Source of the DNA: JAHJDR01 sp964609965
GTDB lineage: Bacteria > UBA10199 > JADGCS01
Assembly (NCBI GenBank): GCA_964609965.1
Contig: CAZSTS010000001.1
Location: 301,822-365,821 of the forward strand
Direction: 5' to 3'
DNA length: 64,000 nt
Position 1 is the stretch's first letter. Every line of letters starts with the position of its first letter. Below, piece after piece: positions 25,263 to 34,597 of this stretch. The position numbers were made by a program, and so were the translations under genes. Below the pieces are notes generated by a model. That model had not been told where the DNA came from and ran no database searches. It was given only the letters and a program-made list of their open reading frames with translations.

Positions 25263-25274
25263 GTCCTAAATGAG

Positions 25275-25796
25275 TTATCTGCGTTTGTTATAAGCTGCTA
25301 TGACTTTGCTCGTAATATCTGTAGCTCCCTTAGAATAGAGAACTGTTTCTGCTGAGTTTTCTATTACTAAAGTATAACCTTCTTTTTTTGAAAGAGTAAC
25401 TACAATGTTACGTAAAGAAGTTAGAATTTTTTTTGCGCTTTCAGCTTCCTTCGTTTTTAATTCCCTTTCAAAAGTGGCAGCCTTATTTTGAAGGTCAAGA
25501 AACTTTGCCTGAAGCTCTTTTCTCTTTTTATTCATGGCATCTGCAGAAAGCACCATTTGTTGTTTTTCGACCTTTTTTGACATGCTTTCTAACTCAGACT
25601 TCATGGCATCAATTTTCTTCTTTTTAGATTCATACTCTTTTTTTAGTGATTCTTTTGCTTTTTTACCTTCGTTCACCTGATTGAGAGCTGATTGCAAACT
25701 AACCAAGGCTATTTTTTCTTGGGCATAAGAAATATTTACGCTACCTATTACGAATAAGAGTGCCAATACAGCTGAAATAATTATCCTTTTTCTCAT
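25275..25796 (-). CDS. skp: Periplasmic chaperone Skp/OmpH
   Basis: From the second ATG (25796, preceded by GGAG six bases upstream) the protein has 173 residues. It has a signal peptide (IIISAVLALLFVIGSVNISYAQ), the strand EKIALVSLQSAL and a long Lys/Glu-rich coiled coil (about 45-130), then a closing strand (YTLVIENSAETVLYSKG). This is the jellyfish-like Skp layout. Skp holds unfolded outer-membrane proteins on their way to BAM. It lies after bamA, the common order in deltaproteobacteria and other Gram-negatives. Confidence 0.92.
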   Translation of the reverse strand: MRKRIIISAVLALLFVIGSVNISYAQEKIALVSLQSALNQVNEGKKAKESLKKEYESKKKKIDAMKSELESMSKKVEKQQMVLSADAMNKKRKELQAKFLDLQNKAATFERELKTKEAESAKKILTSLRNIVVTLSKKEGYTLVIENSAETVLYSKGATDITSKVIAAYNKRR

Positions 25797-26061
25797 ATCA
25801 TTCTCCATTTATTATTATCTAATACCTCGATTCCAAATTAACTTAATAAGTTAATTTATCTCTCGGCATTAGTACTGAGTGAGCAAATAAAGTAATTTAT
25901 TTAAATTACATAATTTGCGAATCGAAGTACTAAGATTAATTTTGCATCTTTTGTCTTTAAAGATGCTTCATTTAACGTTCCATTTATTAAGAAGTTTTAG
26001 TATTTTTAAAAATCAATTAAGATTTTAGAGTGTTACAAAAACCACATAAAGAGATCAAGCA
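25797..26061. other. 265-bp bamA-skp spacer with one hairpin
   Basis: The spacer is AT-rich and shows no gene. An 8-bp inverted repeat GCATCTTT/AAAGATGC (about 25946-25968) could form a weak stem, and AGTACT-centred sequences occur at 25870 and 25928. Its length, compared with the 12-bp spacing after skp, suggests a separate promoter for skp. I cannot point to a convincing -35/-10 pair. Confidence 0.3.
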
Positions 26062-28341
26062 TCAAAAGCTCTGACCAATCGTAAAATTAAATACTACCCC
26101 TGATTCCCCTGCCTGTTTATTGATGGGAAAACCCCATTCAAACCGCAAAGGCCCAAAGGGTGAATGCCATCGAATGCCAAAACCATAATCATATCTCAAA
26201 CTTGAAAGATCGATGTTTTCTGTTTCTCCATAGGCATTCCCACCATCCATAAAACCAACCACAAAAAAACCACCTTTAGCATAGACGGGAATTTCAAGTT
26301 CAACATTAAAAAGCAACATCTTGTTTCCACCATATACAAAAGGCAAATCTCCACCTGTTACGGTTTGAGGCACACTAATCTCTGGACCAATTGAATTAAG
26401 ATCAAAACCTCGCAATGTATTCACGCCACCCAGAAAAAAACGATTAAACAAAGGAACTGTTCTATTATCTAATGAATTGATATACCCAAACATCCCACGA
26501 CCTTTGAGCACAAAATCTAGAGGTAATTTAAAATATATTCTATTGTCAGTTGTGAGTTTAAGATATTTATTAGATGCGCCTAAGTATTCCGTAGAATATT
26601 CTGATTTGACTGAAGAATAAAAACCTTTCTTTGTCGACATTCTATTGTCTCGCCGATCGTATGTTAAAGATCCAAAAACAGCACTTGTGAGACCCGATGA
26701 ATAGTCCTGAAAAAATTGAGGCACTTGTGTAGAAAAGTTAATAACCTCAACATCATCTATCATGTAGCCAAATCTGAGATGCAGAAAATCAATGAGTTCT
26801 CTTCCAAACGAAACAGAACCACCAAAGCGATTTTGATCAAAATCTCTGTTCATTTGAGATTGAAATCTCTGAAAGGTCAGACCCAGGAACCATTTAGAAT
26901 CTAGAAAATATTGATCGGACATTGACACCATAATGTCCTGTCGTAACTTAGAGATATTTGCCGAAATGCCACCTCGCCAACCACGACCAAAGAAATTTTC
27001 TTTTTGGACTGTTGCTGTAAAAATAAAGCTTTCTAAAGTCGAAAAACCAGCCCCAACGCTAATTGTACCGGTATTTTTTTCTTTAACGTCTATAACAATA
27101 TTAACGCTATTGTCCGCTGATCCTCGAGGCGTTGATATATTGATTTCTTCAAAATACCCTAATTGATAAAGTCTGGCTCGTGATAATTCTACAGCTGACT
27201 GACTAAAATAAGAATTTTCGATAATTTTCATCTCACGACGAATGACCTTATCCCTAGTGACTTCATTACCTTTGATAATGATGCGATCAACCTTAACCTT
27301 TGGACCTTTTTGTATGTAATAAATAACCTTTGCTGTTTTGGTTCTGTCATCAGCCTCGATGTGAGGATAAATATTAGCAAAGGCATAGGACTGATCACCA
27401 TAGATCTTTTCTAACTGTTGGAGATCTTGGATTTCTAGAGACTTTTGATAGATCTTACCCTCTGCCATATTGAGCCGGCTTCGAAGCTCTGCTGTTGTTG
27501 TGAGAACATCACCAGCTACATCAACTTTACTCACCTTATATTTTTTGCCTTCGTATACTGGGATACTTATATAGATAGAACGTTTGTCGCGTGTGAGAGT
27601 GATGCTCGGTTTGTCCACCTTTACTTTGAGATAACCATTATTTAAATAATGAAACCTAAGCATCTGCAAGTCTGTGTTTAGCTTTTCGTTCTCAAGTTTT
27701 CCTGAACTTGTGATAAAGGACAAAAAACCCTTTTCTTTTGTTTTTATTTTTTTGCGTAGCTTTTTGTCTGAATAAGCCCTGTTTCCGATAAACTTTATGC
27801 GTCGAATCTTAACAGGGCGATTCTCTCTTATTTTAATAATGAGTTCGACTTGGTTTTTACTAGCATCATAAGGCTCAACAGAGGTTTTTACATCGACTAG
27901 AAAATACCCTTTTTCTTCGTAGCGTTTTTGGATTTCATTCTTTGTTTGGGCTATTTTAGCTGGATCTAACTGCTCATATTCGTGAATACGTAAGGCCTCT
28001 TGCAGATCGTCTTCTTTTATTTTTTTGTTACCCTCTAATGTGAGTTTACCAATGACACTTTTTTCTGTCACACTATAAACAAGTCTTACACCTCCTGCTA
28101 CATTTTGTTTTTGAACAGAAACATTACTAAAAAGCCCAGATCGATAAAGCCCTTTTATGTCTTTCTTGATACTAGACCTTGAATAAGGAGTTCCTTCAAT
28201 GGATGAAATTCTCGTACGAACAGCACGCTCAGAAACTGTAACCAGCCCCACAAAATCAACGTCAACAACCTTCACGCCAGCAATTGTAAGAGCAGGTATA
28301 AGGAGGGCAATACATATAATTAGACAAAATTTACGATACAT
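26062..28341 (-). CDS. bamA: Outer membrane protein assembly factor BamA
   Basis: From the ATG at 28341 the protein has 759 residues. It has a signal peptide (LIICIALLIPALTIAG), five POTRA domains (about 25-420) and a C-terminal 16-strand Omp85 barrel. Typical barrel features are VSVGAGFSTLES-like first strands (TISVGAGFST), the FFLGGVNTLRGF motif of the L6 loop with its conserved Arg, GFGIRWHSPFGPLRFEWG in parts, and a terminal Phe. BamA inserts beta-barrel proteins into the outer membrane. It follows lolD by 63 bp, tying lipoprotein sorting and barrel assembly together in one operon. Confidence 0.97.
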   Translation of the reverse strand: MYRKFCLIICIALLIPALTIAGVKVVDVDFVGLVTVSERAVRTRISSIEGTPYSRSSIKKDIKGLYRSGLFSNVSVQKQNVAGGVRLVYSVTEKSVIGKLTLEGNKKIKEDDLQEALRIHEYEQLDPAKIAQTKNEIQKRYEEKGYFLVDVKTSVEPYDASKNQVELIIKIRENRPVKIRRIKFIGNRAYSDKKLRKKIKTKEKGFLSFITSSGKLENEKLNTDLQMLRFHYLNNGYLKVKVDKPSITLTRDKRSIYISIPVYEGKKYKVSKVDVAGDVLTTTAELRSRLNMAEGKIYQKSLEIQDLQQLEKIYGDQSYAFANIYPHIEADDRTKTAKVIYYIQKGPKVKVDRIIIKGNEVTRDKVIRREMKIIENSYFSQSAVELSRARLYQLGYFEEINISTPRGSADNSVNIVIDVKEKNTGTISVGAGFSTLESFIFTATVQKENFFGRGWRGGISANISKLRQDIMVSMSDQYFLDSKWFLGLTFQRFQSQMNRDFDQNRFGGSVSFGRELIDFLHLRFGYMIDDVEVINFSTQVPQFFQDYSSGLTSAVFGSLTYDRRDNRMSTKKGFYSSVKSEYSTEYLGASNKYLKLTTDNRIYFKLPLDFVLKGRGMFGYINSLDNRTVPLFNRFFLGGVNTLRGFDLNSIGPEISVPQTVTGGDLPFVYGGNKMLLFNVELEIPVYAKGGFFVVGFMDGGNAYGETENIDLSSLRYDYGFGIRWHSPFGPLRFEWGFPINKQAGESGVVFNFTIGQSF

Positions 28342-28404
28342 TTTTTTAGCTAACAATGAATAACAAAAAATTAACAATGATTTTTAATTCTTTATTAGAA
28401 ATTA

Positions 28405-29076
28405 TTAAGTCTTTTCAATTAGTTTACCAGAATCTAGTATAATTTTATGGTTTAGCTTTTGAGCATAATGCTTGCTATGGGTCACCACAATTAAGGTCGC
28501 CTCTAAATCACGGTTTAAGTTACAAAGCAAATCAAAAACTTTGCTTGCATTTTGCTCATCTAAATTGCCTGTGGGTTCATCTGCAAAGAGTAAAGCAGGT
28601 CTATGGATAATAGCCCTTGCAAGTGCAGCTCTCTGCTGCTCGCCTCCAGAAAGTTCTTGTGTAAAGCGCTTCTCCAATCCTTTTAGACCTACTTTCTGTA
28701 AAACCGTCATGGCTTGCTCTTGTGCCTGTTTATGGGAAACTTTTCTGATAAGCAATGGCACCATGGTATTCTCTAATATATTGAAATCGTTCAATAAATG
28801 ATGGAATTGAAAGATAAAACCCAAGTGCTGAGACCTAAACTGGGATTCTTCTTGTTCTGACATTTGAGAAATATCACAGCCATTGATCAGAACATTTCCT
28901 TTCGTGGGTCGATCAAGTCCACCAATAATATTGAGCAAGGTTGATTTGCCTGCTCCAGATGCCCCACAAATAGCCAAACTCTTGCCTTTGCAAAGTTCAA
29001 AAGAAACATCTTTGAGCGCGTGTATTTCTGTTTCTTTGTGACTAAAAGTTTTTGTAATATTTTTTACTTCTATCAT
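28405..29076 (-). CDS. lolD: Lipoprotein-releasing system ATP-binding protein LolD
   Basis: The 223-residue ABC ATPase has Walker A GASGAGKST (about 38-46), signature LSGGEQQRAALARAI and Walker B LLFADEPTGNLD. The LDEQNA segment and FQFHHLLNDFNILEN Q-loop region are typical of the LolD/MacB class. It powers extraction of lipoproteins from the inner membrane. The two FtsX-type permeases are immediately upstream on the same strand and bamA is downstream, which separates it from FtsE and MacB. Confidence 0.95.
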   Translation of the reverse strand: MIEVKNITKTFSHKETEIHALKDVSFELCKGKSLAICGASGAGKSTLLNIIGGLDRPTKGNVLINGCDISQMSEQEESQFRSQHLGFIFQFHHLLNDFNILENTMVPLLIRKVSHKQAQEQAMTVLQKVGLKGLEKRFTQELSGGEQQRAALARAIIHRPALLFADEPTGNLDEQNASKVFDLLCNLNRDLEATLIVVTHSKHYAQKLNHKIILDSGKLIEKT

Positions 29077-29123
29077 GTTTCCTCATCTCGTACCTTTAAA
29101 TTTTTAAGTCGTAAAGTAATAAA

Positions 29124-30314
29124 TTAACCTAGATTGGCAGTCATTGTACGTCTGAGAATGACACGACCGGCAATCACGCTTGTGAGATAACACAAAACAA
29201 TTGTGGCAAGAAAAAATATGACGAACCACGTAACTTCAAAATAAACAGGAACCTTGTTTACATAATAAACCTGAGGATCCATTGGAACACCTGGATCTTT
29301 TGCTAACCACGATAAAACTAAAAGCGCACAAATACTCCCCACCAAAGCCGCAAAACCTCCTAAAGCAAAACTAATCACAGCCATAAGGCGTCGTAATTTT
29401 TTGAGCCCCAAACCCAAAGCCGACAAAATAAGAAACTCCCTTTTCCTTTGAATGAAAAACAAAAAATTAAATCCAAAAACATTCATACAAGCAATCATGA
29501 GAATAAGAAAAGAAACTGTAAACACGACTGTTCTGTCAATTTTAAGCGCTTGAAGTAAACTAGCATTCAATTCATCCCAGGTGAGCACTTCAAAATCAGC
29601 CCCAAAGTGATACAAAAGTGCTTCTTTCAGTTTTTGTATATCACCCACATCAACAAGCCTTACCTCATAACCACTCACAACAGGTTCATCTAAAAACAAC
29701 TTATGTAAAAGGGTTAAAGGCATAAGAATAAATCGTGAATCAAAATCATAATACCCAGATTTAAAAGTGCCTTGCACAGGAATCGTCCCCATATACTGAG
29801 CCTGAGTTTCTGATAAAGATCTACCACTTGAAAGGTATTGTATAAGACCTTTTTCCTTAATGCTGCGCTGATGAGTCAAGACATCGACCCCAACATAAAC
29901 ACCGTTTTCAATGGTTTCAAAATCCTCTAATTCCACATTGTATACATCTTTAATCTTTCTTGTAGCAATACCCTTAAAGATAATGGGCTTTGGGCCTTTA
30001 TCTCCAGGAGCAATGGCTTCGAAAAAATGATAAGGTGAGAAATGATTTTTTGTAGCAGATTTCTTTAAAAAAGTTTTCAATCTTATTCGATCACCCTGAG
30101 AAAGGCCCTCTTCTTTATAAACAATAATATGCGTGCTAAATCCCAAAACTGCTTCTTTGTAGACTTTTTGATAACCAGCCAATACGCCAAGACTCACGAG
30201 AACCATACACGTAGCAAAAAAGATCCCTGCTGTAGCCACAAGAATCATCCAGGATCTAAAACTTTTTGGACTGCTAAAGAGGTAGCGTTTGGCTAAAAAA
30301 AGAATTAATTTCAT
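29124..30314 (-). CDS. Lipoprotein-releasing permease, LolC/LolE family (second copy)
   Basis: From the ATG at 30314 the protein has 396 residues. It has an N-terminal membrane helix (ILVATAGIFFATCMVLVSLGVLAG), a large periplasmic domain (about 50-260) and three C-terminal helices of the FtsX type (TVSFLILMIACMNVFGFNFLF and later). The periplasmic hook region characteristic of LolC cannot be assigned with confidence, so the C/E identity is left open. With the paralogue at 30392 and LolD it forms the LolCDE complex. The in-frame extension to 30395 is only translated repeat DNA (30315-30391) and was removed. Confidence 0.9.
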   Translation of the reverse strand: MKLILFLAKRYLFSSPKSFRSWMILVATAGIFFATCMVLVSLGVLAGYQKVYKEAVLGFSTHIIVYKEEGLSQGDRIRLKTFLKKSATKNHFSPYHFFEAIAPGDKGPKPIIFKGIATRKIKDVYNVELEDFETIENGVYVGVDVLTHQRSIKEKGLIQYLSSGRSLSETQAQYMGTIPVQGTFKSGYYDFDSRFILMPLTLLHKLFLDEPVVSGYEVRLVDVGDIQKLKEALLYHFGADFEVLTWDELNASLLQALKIDRTVVFTVSFLILMIACMNVFGFNFLFFIQRKREFLILSALGLGLKKLRRLMAVISFALGGFAALVGSICALLVLSWLAKDPGVPMDPQVYYVNKVPVYFEVTWFVIFFLATIVLCYLTSVIAGRVILRRTMTANLG

Positions 30315-30391
30315 AAACTCTAGGGCCTTGGGTCCGTAGGACCTTAGGGCCTTAGTACCATTCCAAAGGCCCCAAGGACCAAAGGTCCCAT
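30315..30391. repeat. Heptamer-type repeat between the two Lol permease genes
   Basis: Units such as CTAGGGCCTTGGG, CCGTAGGACCTTAGGG and AAAGGCCCCAAGGACC repeat with about a 7-bp step and are partly self-complementary. The island separates two genes that in most genomes are nearly contiguous, and it happens to lack in-frame stops, which lengthens the apparent frame of the downstream permease. Confidence 0.5.
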
Positions 30392-31627
30392 TCAAGACTT
30401 CATCAACACCTCTCTCACATTTCTCACTGTCAAACGTGTAGCAGGAATATAGGCAATCAATGCTGTAAAAAGAGGTGTTCCTATAAATAAAATAAAAAAT
30501 GTTTTGAGACTAATCGCCAATGGCAACTCTGTAAAGCCATAGGCCTCTGGCAAACTAAAACCACTTCCTTTTGCCAAAAGAATAAGAATCATGGCTACTA
30601 TCAAACCCAGAACGGTTCCCATTCCCCCAAGCAAAAAACCAATATTCACAAAAATCTGTTTAATCTGACCTGGTTTTAATCCAAGAGTTCTCAAAACAGC
30701 CGTGTCCTCTGATTTGCTCACACCAAATATCGTGATCAACGCTGCTAAGTTAAAACAAGAGATAACGAGTACAAAAATAAAAATAATAAAATACATTAAC
30801 TTTTCTAAACTCATGGCCCTGAATAGATTTTGATTCTTATCATACCAAGTCATGAGGGTTGTTTGTTCTGAAAACTCTGTGTTCCACACCTGTTTAATAT
30901 CATTCACCTGACCTAAGCGTGCAGGAAAAAGATAAAACTGCTTCTTGAGCATGCTATCGCTGGCCAATGCTGACATGCCTTTATTCGAAATGAGAGTGTA
31001 TCTTTCATCAAAGTCTACTCGCCCTGTCGAAAAGAGTCCTGCCACAAAGAAAACCTTATCTGCTGGTTCAATGTCTCCAGTGGGTCCTATGTCTGCAAAG
31101 GGATGGGTAACGACAACAATTTCGTCATCACCAGGCATGAATTTTAAATGCTCAAAAATCGTTTCACCAATTAGAATGAGTTGAGAGTTTTTTGTAAAAT
31201 CCTCTTCTGAAAATCCTTCAAACCAATAAATATCGAGCTCGTCCTTTTTGATATCAAAAAACCCTTCATCAACTGATCTCACTCGAATCCCCATGGCAGA
31301 TTGCCCTGGAACCTGTATGAGACCATCAAACTGCTTTGTGAAAAGAGATTTCAATTTATACTCAGGATGAGAAATCTTAAATTTATTAATTTTGTCTTCG
31401 AGCCCTTCTTTCTCGTCATTATTGACCTCAAGAAAAAGGGGTGCTTCAAAACCAAGCAAAGTAGATCTAAGATGGGTGCTCAAACCATTAATGATGGAAT
31501 CTATCACTAGAAATAGCATGACCGAAGCTGCAATGCCTAAAAGAGAGACAAGGGTAAAAAGACCCACTTGCTTTACTTTGCTAGAACGAAAAAGAAACCT
31601 GAGGGCTATGAAGAAAGTGAGACGCAC
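30392..31627 (-). CDS. Lipoprotein-releasing permease, LolC/LolE family (first copy)
   Basis: The 411-residue protein has one N-terminal membrane helix (FTLVSLLGIAASVMLFLVIDSI), a periplasmic domain and three C-terminal helices including FFILFIGTPLFTALIAYIPATR. The last part ends in the FtsX-family PATRLTVRNVREVL pattern. It is the first gene of the lol-bam operon and, with the gene at 29124, supplies the two non-identical permease subunits that pair with the LolD ATPase. Having two separate copies fits the Gram-negative LolCDE arrangement rather than a homodimeric LolF. Confidence 0.9.
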   Translation of the reverse strand: MRLTFFIALRFLFRSSKVKQVGLFTLVSLLGIAASVMLFLVIDSIINGLSTHLRSTLLGFEAPLFLEVNNDEKEGLEDKINKFKISHPEYKLKSLFTKQFDGLIQVPGQSAMGIRVRSVDEGFFDIKKDELDIYWFEGFSEEDFTKNSQLILIGETIFEHLKFMPGDDEIVVVTHPFADIGPTGDIEPADKVFFVAGLFSTGRVDFDERYTLISNKGMSALASDSMLKKQFYLFPARLGQVNDIKQVWNTEFSEQTTLMTWYDKNQNLFRAMSLEKLMYFIIFIFVLVISCFNLAALITIFGVSKSEDTAVLRTLGLKPGQIKQIFVNIGFLLGGMGTVLGLIVAMILILLAKGSGFSLPEAYGFTELPLAISLKTFFILFIGTPLFTALIAYIPATRLTVRNVREVLMKS

Positions 31628-31672
31628 GAAGGGGATCTAGCTGATTTGATTGGGTTATTCAATGGATTATTA

Positions 31673-31706
31673 GTACCTTGCGCCCTGTGCCCTGAGCCTT
31701 GAGCTA
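31673..31706. repeat. Heptamer-type intergenic repeat
   Basis: TACCTTGCGCCCTGTGCCC and TGAGCCTTGAGCTA repeat CCTTG/CCCTG words with a 7-bp step, up to the stop codon of the epimerase gene. Confidence 0.45.
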
Positions 31707-32105
31707 TCACTCACACAGCTCTATTAAGACACCATTAGCTGAAGCGGGATGAAGAAAAGCGATTTTTTTGCCCATAGCACCTATGCGTGGAGTTTTATCG
31801 ATAAGTCTAAAGCCTTTTTGCTCAAGCTCTTCTAATTTTGCTTCAATATTTTCTACTTTGAAACAAATATGGTGAAGCCCTTCCCCCTTTTTCTCGAGAT
31901 ACTTTGTGATGGGACTATCATCTGCAGTGCCTCCCAAAAGTTCAATATGGCTTCCACCAATATCATAAAGAGCGATGTTTGCCTTTTGCTCTTCCACGAC
32001 CTCTAATTTATCTGGAACTTTGCCTGTGAGCTCGTTAAAGACTTTGATCGATTCATCAAGATTTTTCACAGCTATAGCTATGTGATCTATTTTGTTTGTT
32101 TTCAT
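31707..32105 (-). CDS. mce: Methylmalonyl-CoA epimerase
   Basis: The 132-residue VOC-fold protein matches methylmalonyl-CoA epimerase along its length: IDHIAIAVKNLDESI, HIELLGGTADDSPITKYLEK, GEGLHHICFKV and GVLIELCE. The metal ligands expected near H8, H78 and E130 are present. It interconverts the R and S forms of methylmalonyl-CoA in propionate, branched-chain amino acid and odd-chain fatty acid metabolism. The mutase and propionyl-CoA carboxylase are not in this window. It lies 80 bp upstream of the Lol operon on the same strand. Confidence 0.95.
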   Translation of the reverse strand: MKTNKIDHIAIAVKNLDESIKVFNELTGKVPDKLEVVEEQKANIALYDIGGSHIELLGGTADDSPITKYLEKKGEGLHHICFKVENIEAKLEELEQKGFRLIDKTPRIGAMGKKIAFLHPASANGVLIELCE

Positions 32106-32147
32106 GGTTTTGGGTGTTAGGACGAGATGTTTTTTACGTCAATTGTT

Positions 32148-32191
32148 AATATAGGTCTTATGAGTCTTACAGGACTTATGCGACCTATATT
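32148..32191. repeat. Palindromic heptamer repeat
   Basis: Perfect 10-bp arms AATATAGGTC (32148-32157) and GACCTATATT (32182-32191) enclose TATGAGT, CTTACAG and GACTTAT units spaced 7 bp. It lies in the divergent gap between the epimerase and CysQ genes and could also act on transcription of either. Confidence 0.55.
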
Positions 32192-32230
32192 CTGTTGACC
32201 TGATGTACTGATACAAATAGTAAACAAACA

Positions 32231-33016
32231 ATGAGTGAGCCTCTCCAATCAGAACTAAAATACGCTCTCAAAGCCGCTATCAAAGCAGCAAAGATTATAG
32301 CCAAACAATACAATCAGTCTTACAAAATAATTGAAAAATCATTTGATCAACCAGTCACTGATGCTGATTTTGCTGCTAATCGTATCATTAAGGAGATTTT
32401 GACAAAGCATTTTCCTGATGATGCGTGGCTTTCCGAAGAAGATGTTGCTGAGATTGAAAGATTTGATAAAAAACGCATTTGGGTCATTGATCCTTTAGAT
32501 GGCACAAAAGAATTTATTAATAAGAACCCTGAATTTGCTGTCTCTATTGCCTTGGTTGAAGATGGGCAACCCATTCTTGGCGTCATTTGCAACCCAATCA
32601 CTAAAGAAGTTTTTTCTGCTGTTAAAAATCATGGAGCCTTTTATAATAACGAACCCATTCATGCAAAAACTCATGATCCTCAATCAAAACCATCACTCTT
32701 TGTGAGTGTGAGTGAGCATAAACGCGGTGAGTGGGAGAACTACAAGGATGATTTTGAAATCACAACCCGCGGCGGTTGTGCTTATAAGATGGTTGGTATT
32801 GCCATGGGTAAAGCGGACGGTACTTTTACGTTAAGCCACAAAAACGAGTGGGACTGCTGTGCGGGCCATATTATTATCGAAGAAGCTGGCGGCATTGTCT
32901 GCCATCTCGACGGCTCCCCTATCACATACAACAACCCCATCACCAGCCTACCAGGACTCATCTATTGTAATTGTGAGGAAATGAAAGAGAAGATATTGGA
33001 TGTGATCCCTTCTTAA
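32231..33016 (+). CDS. cysQ: 3'(2'),5'-bisphosphate nucleotidase CysQ family
   Basis: The 261-residue protein belongs to the inositol-monophosphatase fold. Metal-binding residues are seen in LSEED (68-71) and WVIDPLDGTKEFI (D87, D90), with the late Asp in NEWDCCAGHIIIEEAGG. The TKEFI continuation is typical of CysQ rather than SuhB. CysQ removes the 3' phosphate of PAP and PAPS, clearing a by-product of sulfate assimilation. Membership of the phosphatase fold is certain; CysQ is the best subfamily match. It is the only gene on its strand here. Confidence 0.88.
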   Translation: MSEPLQSELKYALKAAIKAAKIIAKQYNQSYKIIEKSFDQPVTDADFAANRIIKEILTKHFPDDAWLSEEDVAEIERFDKKRIWVIDPLDGTKEFINKNPEFAVSIALVEDGQPILGVICNPITKEVFSAVKNHGAFYNNEPIHAKTHDPQSKPSLFVSVSEHKRGEWENYKDDFEITTRGGCAYKMVGIAMGKADGTFTLSHKNEWDCCAGHIIIEEAGGIVCHLDGSPITYNNPITSLPGLIYCNCEEMKEKILDVIPS

Positions 33017-33026
33017 GATAAAAGCA

Positions 33027-34358
33027 CTATTCGCAAGATTTAACACCCTCAACTTCAACCCCAAGTATCCTTGCTAAAATTTGAGCTGCAACATCTAATC
33101 CAAATTCTCTAGCAGGTCTAATTCTGTAATCTCTTGTCAATACACGAATTTTGAGCACAGGTTCACCAGAACCGGAAAACCTATTAGCTACTTCAATTTT
33201 GAAACTTCCACTATCACAATCAAAAACAACCTTTCCTTGACCCTCATCATAATAACAATACCCTGCCACTATCATACTAACATCCCTGTACTTTGGAACA
33301 GCTTCATAATGCTGTCGCATTTCAGGGATTGTAATAAACACGGGGTCTCCTCCCTCAATCGAAATGAGCACATATTTCGTAGGATCATATTTATCCGTTG
33401 GCAAATCTTCAACAGATGTCACAACCTTACCACCAACCTCTTCTAACCAAGCATATTCATCAACTGGTTGAGGTTCTGCTGCAGCAACAGGTGCAACTGT
33501 CTCTCGTGTATCAGCTTCTAATACATGTTCAGCAAGCTCTGATGAACCAAGATCTCCAACTGAAACGCTAAATAAATCTTCAATAATCACCTTTGCTACA
33601 TCTAGTCCCTGATATTGTGCTTCACCCACAGCATAAAAATTCACAGCTGTACTTGAAAAAACAACTTTATCAGCCCCAGTCTTAAAATTATCACTATCAC
33701 CATTAATCATTAGTTTCCTGTCCTTTGCAGAATACAAAAGCCTACCACCACCCACAATTCCTTCTTTATGAGTAACACCGCGCCCCTTATATAATAATAC
33801 ATGAAGATGAAGGTTTTCCTTATCAACTATACGTAATTGGTAATGGCCATTAGGTAATTCAACAAGTACATATTTCATTACTGTTTCAGTGGGAATATCT
33901 GAAAGTTCATCAACAACTATTCCAGCTTTAGTTCCGACACCTGGTTGCTCTTTTCGCACAAAGGCAAATTCATCACCATCTGGTTCTCTTATAATTGATT
34001 CAGGAAGCGCTAGAGATGTTTCTTCAATAACTGGTGCAACCATGGCTTGAACACCGGCTTCTGCTAATCCAGGCTGAACTGCTGCAAGTTGAACAGGATC
34101 TTCTCGTCTTGTAGCTGGTTGCCTCTGAAAAGGTTCTTGCCGTGGACGGAACGATGAATAGGCACCTCCGATACTCTTTGCACGATTTAGAATGCGTCTC
34201 CCAAGAACACAGGCAGTGATGACACTTATGATTCCAAGACCAGCACCAATTGTACCAATAGTACCGCAACCCTGTTGTTGAATTGGAATACTTAAATCAC
34301 ATGGAGGGGAAATAGATGCGTTCCAAGAAGAGGCTGAACTGACTGAATGCATAGACAT
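33027..34358 (-). CDS. Membrane-anchored hypothetical protein with internal domain duplication
   Basis: The 443-residue protein has one hydrophobic segment (GTIGTIGAGLGIISVITACVLG, in parts GTIGAGLGIISVITACVL, residues 33-53). A Pro/Gln-rich linker follows, then two copies of a domain of about 130 residues: roughly 140-270 and 300-440. Shared landmarks are MKYVLVELPNGHYQL and TKYVLISIEGGDPVF, GGGRLLYSAKDRKLMINGDSDNFK and AGYCYYDEGQGKVVFDCDSGSFK (overlapping parts), then GLDVAKVIIEDLF and GLDVAAQILARIL. The family is not recognised and no catalytic motif is visible. The ATG and ribosome-binding region are partly duplicated upstream (34400-34465). Confidence 0.7.
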   Translation of the reverse strand: MSMHSVSSASSWNASISPPCDLSIPIQQQGCGTIGTIGAGLGIISVITACVLGRRILNRAKSIGGAYSSFRPRQEPFQRQPATRREDPVQLAAVQPGLAEAGVQAMVAPVIEETSLALPESIIREPDGDEFAFVRKEQPGVGTKAGIVVDELSDIPTETVMKYVLVELPNGHYQLRIVDKENLHLHVLLYKGRGVTHKEGIVGGGRLLYSAKDRKLMINGDSDNFKTGADKVVFSSTAVNFYAVGEAQYQGLDVAKVIIEDLFSVSVGDLGSSELAEHVLEADTRETVAPVAAAEPQPVDEYAWLEEVGGKVVTSVEDLPTDKYDPTKYVLISIEGGDPVFITIPEMRQHYEAVPKYRDVSMIVAGYCYYDEGQGKVVFDCDSGSFKIEVANRFSGSGEPVLKIRVLTRDYRIRPAREFGLDVAAQILARILGVEVEGVKSCE

Positions 34359-34465
34359 AGAAAACTCCTTTTTTTATGGTGGGGTTATAGCTGTATACCA
34401 AGAGGAGCTTATGACAACTGAATGACTAGATTAGAATAGAATAGACATAGAAACTCTTTTTTTTA
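34328..34465. repeat. Imperfect duplication of a gene start region
   Basis: The start of the gene ending at 34358 and its leader (34328-34376) recur upstream at 34400-34465. Both contain AAGAGG, ACTGAATG, ATAGACATAGAAA(A)CTC and a run of seven or eight T on the plus strand. On the coding strand both read as a purine-rich stretch followed by an ATG; in the outer copy the frame stops after a few codons. Confidence 0.5.
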
Positions 34466-34597
34466 GTTTCCACAATATTATGCATCCTATTCCTATATGC
34501 CCTTTACTACTATATACCCTAAAATTTTATCGCCTATGCTAAAGAGAAGTTGCTAGAAATTTAGCTGATTTTATCTCAATGATTTTAATAGGATAGC

